The notes under the pieces are model-generated. The model did not search any database. It saw nothing but the letters and a program-made list of their open reading frames with translations, and was not told the DNA's origin. Positions 56,801 through 64,000 of a stretch of DNA of 64,000 nt are shown here, one piece after another. Origin of the DNA: Aphrocallistes beatrix. Lineage: Eukaryota; Porifera; Hexactinellida; Sceptrulophora; Aphrocallistidae. Position 1 is the first letter of the stretch; every line of letters begins with the position of its first letter. Made by a program: the position numbers and the translations under genes. The stretch is taken from the NCBI GenBank assembly GCA_963281255.1, contig OY725503.1, positions 3,286,001 to 3,350,000 of the forward strand, in the 5' to 3' direction.

Positions 56801-57446
56801 AATATACTGAACTGAAACCCACTTAATTAAGACACAATACAATGATCGTATATCTTCGAATAGTAGCAGGGGCGATTGATAACTTTTACCCCCATTCACC
56901 ACCTGAAGAAAAATTATTATTGAGATTTTTCAATGAATATAACCGCACAGGTGAATCAAAATATGGTACAAGTAGAAGGAAGAATTTATTGTTATTATCT
57001 ATTCTAAAAGATAGCAGAAATAGTTCTAGGCCGGCTACTATTTGAATATATTCGGTATCTTGATGTCGCTCTTATATGTCTGGATATACAGGAACTTCCT
57101 GGATAGTTGGATAGTAGTTCTAACTTAATAATCGTAAACTTTTTGAATGTAGTATAAGTGAACACTTTAGAAATAATAGAAACAGACATTTCCTTCATCC
57201 AATCTTATGAAAGTTCGATATAATGATTGTAAAGTTTTATTATTGCATTCTGAACCCTTAATTCCTATAATCCAAAATGACTCTAGGGTCCCATTATGAG
57301 TTTCTGTTCCAGGACCCTCTATATTTTATATAGTTTATTGTCTTTATCTAAAATGATGTATTTCAGACCTGCCAGTAGATATCTGACTGGTGAAGTATCG
57401 ACATTGCGTGAAGTGAACCTGAATGAGAATTTTTATATGCTGTGAT
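56801..57446. other. H-G intergenic region with duplicated flank
   Basis: An open frame at 56842-57045 is not recognised as a protein. 57027-57170 matches 47700-47880, and 57395-57446 matches 45630-45670. Confidence 0.5.
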
Positions 57447-58046
57447 TAGGGTTTTTAATCCCGGGATTCCCGATCCCGGGATCCCGGGATCCCGGCTTGT
57501 TTTAGCCCGGGATTGAATCCCTGGATTCATTTTTCAATCCCGGGACTGATGATTAATGCAGTTTATACGTATATCACACATTTGTTGTAATGTCTATTGG
57601 TTTGCAAATACAGGGTTTCCCATAATTGGATGAAATAGTGATTCAATATATATAACACACTTTGATTAATATACTATACAAAGTTGTGATACTAATAATA
57701 TGGTCAAATTGAACTTGCAAGGACCTTTCTGATGTATTATAAAAGTGTTTGTATGTGACTCTTACGCTTCAAATTTACAATATCTATATGATGGCTGAGA
57801 AAATCGTTTGCAAAATTTTGTAGGTGCACCCATTTGGAAATATTTCAAGCGTTCTCTATGTGGGAAATTAGCTCAGTGAATTCATGTAGTAAACAATTTC
57901 CGTAATTCAAAAATAGTCTCGTTATATGCACGTTATATATACAATTACTAGCATACCAATTCTTGAAAATTACTAATCCCGGGATTCAGAATTTGTCAAT
58001 CCCGAAATCCCGGGATTGGAATTTTAGATCGGGATTAAAAACCCTA
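57447..58046. mobile_element. hAT-type element 'tagggtttttaatcccgg', second copy, perfect 8-bp duplication
   Basis: gctgtgat at 57439-57446 and 58047-58054. The interior is nearly the reverse complement of 47915-48507. The flank without it matches 45660-45680 downstream of gene E, which gives the empty site. Confidence 0.93.
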
Positions 58047-58394
58047 GCTGTGATCCAGGGCATAGGAAGGGAGGCCAAGATGGAAAATCGCTCACCCTTG
58101 CCTAGGTTATTTAAATGTTATTTACAATGAATTAGCCAATATAATTTGAAGTTATTCATATTATACATCTTTACTCCCTTAATTTTGTAGCTGGCTACGC
58201 CCTTGGCTGTGTATCGTTGTGGGTAATCGGTCGACTGGCCAGTCCAGAGGGGTCACAAAATAATTCCTGGTTCCAACGGTAACAATACTACATGCAGTAT
58301 ATTCACATGAATCTTTGTCGTAGTCTTTTAATGCAATTCATAGTCCTTAGATAGGAAATTCGATCTGATAAGTTAATTTTTCCTGTTTTTCACA

Positions 58395-58402
58395 TATTAA
58401 TA
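58395..58402 (+). promoter_or_regulatory. TATA-like element of gene G
   Basis: TATTAATA in ctgtttttcacatattaata, 79 bp before the ATG; conserved with F, E and D. Confidence 0.45.
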
Positions 58403-58473
58403 TGTATAGAACATTTAACTCACACTTTAAACATTGTATTGATCTCTATTTGAAATTATCTCTTTGAATTGAA

Positions 58474-60414
58474 ATGGTAAGATTGTGTGTATATTTTAAC
58501 TTTTTCGCACTTTCTATCGCAGTAGCTGTTGGATACGATTGTACTAATGAAGCAGTTGAATGTAATACATACTCATCTTACTTGAATTGCTACATAAATA
58601 GTAACGATACTCAACTCATTAAGAGTGGATTGAAAGATTGTAGCCAACGTTCCAATAGTCTTACGCGTCTTCAAGTGTACAAACAATATGTTTCTGAAGA
58701 AATAGGAAACCTCATTATTGACATTGATTTACCCTCAAATATAAGACAGTTAAATTTATATCAATCATCTAGTCAATACCACGATTATTTCAGGTTAACG
58801 ACCTCTACATTTAATTATGCACTGACTTACATGTATAGTTCGGAGATAACGAAAATAGAATCCTCAAACTTCTTCAATTATTTCGTTGAATTGAAGAGGC
58901 TTTACTTTGGTAGTAGAAATTTAAATTCAGAACAAACACCATCATTTACAAATTTGCATAAATTAACGTATATTCGAGCAAGAATTCACGTATCGAATAT
59001 GCCAATATTAAACCCAACTATGGTTTGTGGACTAGAAAATCTTGTTTATCTGAATCTAGGATATTCAAATTTTGAAAGAATAGACAAAAATGCCTTTCAA
59101 AACACTAGCTTGACCTACTTGAATTTATATAACAATAAAATAACTCAAACTGAAGATGGTACATTCAATTCTCAGCTCAGATATCTACATCTAGAAGGAA
59201 ATGGTATTAAAACCATCACCAATAACATATTTAAAGGATTAGACGATTTAACACGATTAGTTCTAAACAAAAATCCAAATTTCCCTCTCGATACTCTTTT
59301 ACAAACCAAAAATTTAAGATATTTGTACATAAACTATAATGACTATACCTACCTTGATCCGTACGTGTTCCAGCAATTAAAGGAATTGACATATGTATAC
59401 GCTCAAAACAACCCTTTCATATGTGACTGCAGGTTACAATGGGCTCCCATAATATATCAGAATGGAGTTAGAATTTCTGGGAACTGTTTAGAACCTTGGA
59501 ATGCCAGAGATGTTAGTATAACTTCTTCACCACTCTATGCTAATTGTACACAGACACAGTCATACAAATGCTTCAACAAATCTACTTCATGTCCAAATAA
59601 TAAGGTATGTTATAATACGAAGGATAGTTACACTTGTGGATGTTCAAAGGGATATTCTTTATATAACTCAGGAGAATGCAATGACATCGACGAATGTTCT
59701 GTTCCTCAGAAGTGTGACCACGGATGTGAGAATACTGAAGGTTCCTACATCTGTACTTGTCAAGATGGATTCAAGTTATCATCTGACGGATACACCTGTG
59801 AGGATGTTAATGAGTGTCAAGATTCAAACGGTGGATGTGAGATAGGATGTGGTAACACAATCGGATCGTATCAGTGCTATTGCGAGTTTGGAATCCAGAA
59901 TTACAACAAAACCCATTGTTCTGAAATTAATAAATATGATGAATGCCAAGAAAATTTAACCATGTTAATTGGTATGATTGAAAAACTCAAAATGGATTTC
60001 GAAAAAGAAAGAGAAGCGTTTCACAATAAGAGCTGTCAGGATAGTACTAACTCCACTCAAGGATCGTCATCATGCGTTATATCAATCTCAACCATTTTAC
60101 CTATTAGTATCATCATAAATGTGATACAAACAATTGTAATTATAGCAATCATTTGTTTCCTTGCAAAGAACAAGTTCATTAAGATTAACAAGCAGGATAA
60201 AGGCAACCATGTTAAATACTCAAGGAACAGATCACCAAATGACATTGACAATCCAGGACAAGATTCCTCACCTAAGGACGGACAGCAGGGATACTACGAT
60301 TTGAATGAACTTTCTCAAATGAAGTATGCTGAGAAGGGAAAATACCGGAATTTACCATCGAATCCATCCTCTCCGCCTGAAAACAAACTTGCGTTGTATG
60401 ATAACATGCCTTAA
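58474..60414 (+). CDS. LRR-EGF single-pass membrane receptor G (intact, three EGF domains)
   Basis: Single exon, 646 aa. Signal peptide 1-20; N-terminal Cys-containing region (C23, C30, C39, C56); LRRs about 185-310 (LTYLNLYNNKITQTEDGTF); LRRCT-type cap 313-358 (NPFICDCRLQW); EGF 366-402; calcium-type EGF 404-442 (DIDECSVPQKCDHGCENTEG); EGF 444-482 (DVNECQDSNGGCEIGCGNT); a short heptad-like acidic/basic segment 488-515; membrane helix about 536-563; cytoplasmic tail 564-646 with SP sites, YYDLNEL, KYAEKGKYRN and a C-terminal LYDNMP (YxxM, also YxN). No kinase or TIR domain. A surface receptor or adhesion role is inferred; SH2 docking is predicted from the motif only. Confidence 0.9.
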   Translation: MVRLCVYFNFFALSIAVAVGYDCTNEAVECNTYSSYLNCYINSNDTQLIKSGLKDCSQRSNSLTRLQVYKQYVSEEIGNLIIDIDLPSNIRQLNLYQSSSQYHDYFRLTTSTFNYALTYMYSSEITKIESSNFFNYFVELKRLYFGSRNLNSEQTPSFTNLHKLTYIRARIHVSNMPILNPTMVCGLENLVYLNLGYSNFERIDKNAFQNTSLTYLNLYNNKITQTEDGTFNSQLRYLHLEGNGIKTITNNIFKGLDDLTRLVLNKNPNFPLDTLLQTKNLRYLYINYNDYTYLDPYVFQQLKELTYVYAQNNPFICDCRLQWAPIIYQNGVRISGNCLEPWNARDVSITSSPLYANCTQTQSYKCFNKSTSCPNNKVCYNTKDSYTCGCSKGYSLYNSGECNDIDECSVPQKCDHGCENTEGSYICTCQDGFKLSSDGYTCEDVNECQDSNGGCEIGCGNTIGSYQCYCEFGIQNYNKTHCSEINKYDECQENLTMLIGMIEKLKMDFEKEREAFHNKSCQDSTNSTQGSSSCVISISTILPISIIINVIQTIVIIAIICFLAKNKFIKINKQDKGNHVKYSRNRSPNDIDNPGQDSSPKDGQQGYYDLNELSQMKYAEKGKYRNLPSNPSSPPENKLALYDNMP

Positions 60415-60603
60415 ACTTTTTCTTTTTAAATAGGTCCCCTAAGTACATTACTTTCATGCTCTATTTTTACGCTCCCATTTATTGAATTTTTGTTCATTTC
60501 TCTATCATAACCTACTAGTTTATCTCCTATTTTCCTTTTAAAAAAGTATGTGTGCTTTCTAACTGCTTGATAATTATGCCTCATGAATGTGTGTTTTTAT
60601 GCT

Positions 60604-60609
60604 ATTAAA
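60604..60609 (+). terminator. ATTAAA polyadenylation signal of gene G
   Basis: ATTAAA at the position equivalent to those of D, E and F; a MITE begins about 20 bp later. Confidence 0.5.
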
Positions 60610-60627
60610 TTTATGCTATTAATTCCC

Positions 60628-61027
60628 TGGACAAAAGTATTCGTACACCTCAATATTTTCCATCCAAATTGTTATAATACTAATTTGTGAAGTCAATAAC
60701 ATTTAATCAGTAACTGATATGGTAAATCTGGCTATTAATATCCTTCAAGATGATATATTTCGGCATTTGCTACTACTCTATGGCACATACTACGAATTAG
60801 CACCATTGTATATGATGGCATTAGTGGTACGAGGTGGTTTAGTTTGAAAATGTTTAACCTTATGGGAGAGTAATCGAGTGGAAAGATTATAAAGTGAGTA
60901 ATTCGACATTGGAGTTAAATTAGGCGTATCTCTCACAAATTAAATAGCCTTGACTCACTAAATAGCTTAGTATTATAACTATTTGTATAGTAAAATTTGG
61001 GGTGCATGAATGTTTTTGTCCAGGCAG
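60628..61027. mobile_element. Tc1-like MITE (cctggacaaaagtatt family)
   Basis: Left ccctggacaaaagtattcg, right tgtttttgtccaggcag. It interrupts the 3' flank of G compared with F (F reads straight through, attattattgaatc). Exact ends uncertain by a few bases. Confidence 0.7.
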
Positions 61028-61446
61028 TAATAATTATTGAATCAAACTTGTTGACTTGCACACTCTTTTTGTTTGGTTTGCAAATTGTTTCATTTAAATT
61101 CTTATAATGTAACGAAGCGTAAAACGATACAACAAAATTAAACTTTAGAGAGAAGATCAGATTGCGAAGTTATATAAGGCTTCACCAAAACACAGAACGG
61201 AGCAAACATGTACAGTATCTACGGAATAGACGACCACAAAGGTAATAAAACACGTACTAGATTCAAGATCTATTTGAAATTTTTGTGTTATCTAATTTCT
61301 ACTCTATAGTCTTCAAATCGCATCAGGTTACGATTTGGGTCGAGTTTTACAAATACCAAGGTGAACCTTTGTATAGAACACCTAGGTATTAACAAACTAC
61401 ATTCAGAGGGTTAGAAATATTATAATTGAATAATAACAAACAATAA

Positions 61447-62294
61447 TTGAGATACTTATTGGTAGTACTATTACTTGGGGAAGACCCTCATATTTCATTG
61501 GTGGAGATTGCTAATGCAGTTGGGGTCTCAACGGGAACCGCTCATACCATTGTGCGTGACAATTTGCAATTTAGGAAAATCTGTGCTCGGTGGGTTCCGC
61601 ATGCACTAACACAGGTCCAGAAAACTAAGAGGGTTCAATGTGCTCAAAAGTTGCTTTCTGACTTCGATAGAACCGACTCCAGGAGTCTATTCGAGATCGT
61701 GACTGGTGATGAGACTTGGGTGCGTTATAGCGAGCCTTTTTCAAAGGAAGCTAACAAAGTATGGGTAGCTAAAGGCCAGGACCCACCAATGATCCCTCGA
61801 CATGACTTCCGGAACCCCAAGGTTATGTACTGTATATATTTTTTTTAATGATCCAGTGTGCCAGATTTGTGTCCCCAATAATATCACTATCACTGGATCA
61901 TTTTACATGAGTGAGTGCCTATCTGAGGTTGAGAAATTCACCACAATCGACGGCCAAGGACTGGGACTCGAGGATTGAGATTATTGCATGATAATGCCCG
62001 ACCCCACAAGACCAAGCTGGTAACGGAAAAGTTGGAAAGTCTGAGAGTTGTAGAGCTAGATCATCCTCCCTAATCACCAGACCTCGCTCCATGCGACTTT
62101 TGGCTCTTCCCTAAGCTGAAGAAACACCTGTCAGGGAGGGAATTCGAAAGTCGGGCTCACCTCGGATCGGCGATTTTTCTGTATATGAAAGGTATACCAC
62201 GAGAAGACTTCAAAACATTTTTTTTGATTGGATTAAGAGGCTAAAACTAGTTATACAGCATCAAGAAGAGTATTTCGAGAAATTGCAGCATTGA
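61447..62294 (+). pseudogene. mariner (DD34D) transposase, inactivated
   Basis: The frame starts inside the N-terminal domain (DPHISLVEIANAVGVSTGTA, ICARWVPHALTQVQKTKR). First acid: IVTGDETWVRY. A frameshift near 61840 follows a T run. Then LLHDNARPHKTKLVTEKLES (second acid), in-frame TAA at 62071-62073, and SPDLAPCDFWLFPKLKKHL (third acid); D2 to D3 is 34 residues apart, the mariner signature. It ends at TGA 62292-62294. Inverted ends were not identified. Confidence 0.85.
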
Positions 62295-62672
62295 TATTAA
62301 TTATATTACTAGTTTGGGGAAAGTATACTATGATAACGATTACTTATTGAATGCCCGTAATATATCAGAGCAATTACAACGATGTATGAATCACAGATTT
62401 CAATATTCATTTACTAATATGTCATGAAATATCTGCATACACTTTCTACTAGACCTAGGATACATAGGCGCCGGAGCCGGTCTAGCGGGCACCGGGCCAA
62501 TGTTTACGCCAAGTTACTTCATAGTCACATTAAATACACTAATTTCGATGGATCTGGGCATATTATACAATATATGTTATCAGCTTCCTTGGTTACCCGG
62601 ATCACTGCGGAAGTGCTTCCGGCGCCCCTCTTACATAACTCCATTATGGAGGTTTCACTGTTCTAGTTATGG
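62295..62672. other. Unassigned stretch
   Basis: No supported gene. Two short overlapping frames at 62424-62691 are not recognised. Confidence 0.4.
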
Positions 62673-63018
62673 AAGTGGCGGGCAATCTTAATCCTTAAGT
62701 GGGCCACAAATCTGTCAGTTCTTGTTAAGAAAAATGCCAAAGTGGCGCAGTAGTGTATCATGGTGTTCGTTAAAAGTATACTTCAAGGTGCACACCCCAG
62801 AATCCGTGCCAGAATTTCATCAATTATCCTTATAGTTTTGTCAGGAGAGATATTAAGCGGAAAACCCTAATCATTTCAATATACGTACTGGTAATTTACC
62901 ATAGAAAGTTCATTAGAAAAATATATGGAAACAATGTAACTAAAATTATACGTACTTATAAAAGCAAAAATAACTAAGTAAAATAAATTGAATCATTATA
63001 TAATGATTATAGAAAATA

Positions 63019-63723
63019 CACTACCCGGACAAAAGTATTTGCACCCTTCATTATCTTACGTGCATTTAATACTAAAATGGGTCTATTCATGAAGATTAAA
63101 ACTCCGAAACGGTAAGTGATACAACTAATCGGGTTTCAAATTTTGAATCTTAAATCAGACTCTTAATAGCTCTTAGAGTTTGAATACTTTTCCCTTCATG
63201 AAAAGATCAATTTAGTACTATTTGTATGAGGAATAATATAGTGTACAAATACTTTTGTCCGGTTAGTGCAGTGTTTCCCATCCTTTCTCTTTGTAACGCC
63301 CCCCTAAAGTGCTTGAAACTTCCAGAAGGCCCCCCCATACTACGATGTATGCAAGCAGCATTATAGGTGGTCAAAGATAATTTTAACGTGTCTACTAGTA
63401 TCCTGGGTATTATTATTGAAATGACATTGTATAATCCATTTTTAGAATTCCTTGCTTAAGAAGCCATCTGTAACTGTTGATCCAAAACCGAGACATATAA
63501 CACTTTGGATATATTCTGATTGATGAATAATTTTTTGGGCAGCTTGTAATTGAGCAACACAACAATGTTACAATGATATTTACATATATAACAATAAATT
63601 CTCATTCAGTGCCCCCTTCTCAACGCTCCCCACAACGCCCCCTTCCTCTCCAGCGCCCCCCTGAGGCAAGCAAATGCCCCCTGGGGGGCGGTAGAGCCCC
63701 CGTTGGGAACCACTGGGTTAGTG
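63019..63723. mobile_element. Tc1-like MITE 'cactacccggacaaaag' inserted at TA, split by a hAT
   Basis: Left cactacccggacaaaagtat, right cttttgtccggttagtg followed by TA; the empty site is readable in the 52759 copy (aaaatatattg). Its right end is itself interrupted by 63269-63715. Confidence 0.82.
63269..63715. mobile_element. Innermost hAT-type MITE with perfect 8-bp duplication
   Basis: Left cagtgtttcccatcc, right gttgggaaccactg; ggttagtg at 63261-63268 and 63716-63723. Its target lies in the end of the Tc1-like MITE. The interior has cgcccccct repeats. Confidence 0.92.
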
Positions 63724-63880
63724 TATATTGATATTCAGCCTCAATTTCACACCAAAATTAGGCGGGGCCATTTTGTATTACAATCACTAACACGCGGGTC
63801 CCATAATAGAGTGTTTGAAAAGAGTCGCGACCCATCAATTTGGTCTCGCGGGCCCCAGGTTGCCCACCGCTGAGTTATGA

Positions 63881-64000
63881 TGTGGGGAATTACATTCCTA
63901 TAGATTGTCTTTGCTTTTTGCTCTTTGATTTCTAACTAGAGTAATTATTCTTGAAGATCTATTCCTCTATGTATTAAATCAGAATTAATTGATACTTAAT
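63881..64000. other. Right edge, no feature seen
   Basis: AT-rich; nothing recognised. Confidence 0.5.

Larger units (their letters stand above)
62673..63872. mobile_element. hAT-type element (sibling of 52759), carrying nested insertions
   Basis: Left aagtggcgggcaatctt, right aggttgcccaccgctg; agttatgg (62665-62672) and agttatga (63873-63880) are a 7/8 duplication. Its interior aligns with 52759-53067 except for a replaced block (about 62728-62930) and the insertion at about 63019-63723. Confidence 0.85.

Noticed and set aside
56842-57045. 67-codon open frame
   Set aside because: No recognisable domain, partly overlaps a duplicated non-coding block, and no promoter or splice context supports it.

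Overview
This is nuclear DNA from an animal. It is AT-rich, with GT-AG introns, TATA boxes and ATTAAA polyadenylation signals, and it holds metazoan-type genes: MCM2, a 26/29-kDa-type papain-family protein, LRR-EGF membrane receptors and NHL-repeat proteins. It is loaded with non-autonomous DNA transposons. The gene set suggests an early-branching marine invertebrate such as a sponge or cnidarian, but that is inference and no single marker proves it.

Layout. 1-1115 (-): first two coding exons of MCM2, running off the left edge. 4020-8255 and 11388-20211 (+): two tandem four-exon paralogues of a secreted papain-like protein of 548 aa each. In both, the catalytic cysteine is replaced by glycine. 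A third, broken copy lies at 36327-38166. 23336-24119 (-) and 38639-39516 (+): two frameshifted NHL-repeat genes. 31900-61260 (+): a family of single-exon LRR-EGF-transmembrane receptor genes, with copy D at 31900 (nonsense codon plus deletion), E at 42896 (intact), F at 48729 (split by two transposons), H at 56128 (relic) and G at 58474 (intact). They share TATA-like elements 78-81 bp before the ATG, ATTAAA polyA signals and flanking sequence, so they arose by repeated segmental duplication. The intact members end in a tyrosine motif of YxxM type, which suggests a signalling receptor.

Most of the rest is mobile DNA. There are hAT-type elements, many with perfect 8-bp target duplications (1411, 33560, 33965, 47915, 52759, 57447, 63269). 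There are pogo/Tc1-like TA-flanked MITEs (2692, 4339, 6329, 22234, 28725, 35686, 36797, 49704). There are long fold-back elements (6528, 14598, 29022, 46054). A recurrent repeat of about 500 bp, called R1 here, carries CRE and AP-1 palindromes. A modular repeat is built of GGTCC/GGACC palindromes. Dead coding relics include a mariner transposase (61447), hAT transposases (24120, 26444, 52176), a MULE transposase (46800), a LINE reverse transcriptase (40071), a LINE endonuclease piece (9246), a Tc1/mariner tail (8998) and an unclassified element protein (12355).

No tRNA, rRNA, CRISPR array or prokaryotic operon was recognised. The most notable biology is the locally fixed Cys-to-Gly pseudoprotease family and the rapidly duplicating and decaying LRR-EGF receptor family. 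A working link between the two is speculation.
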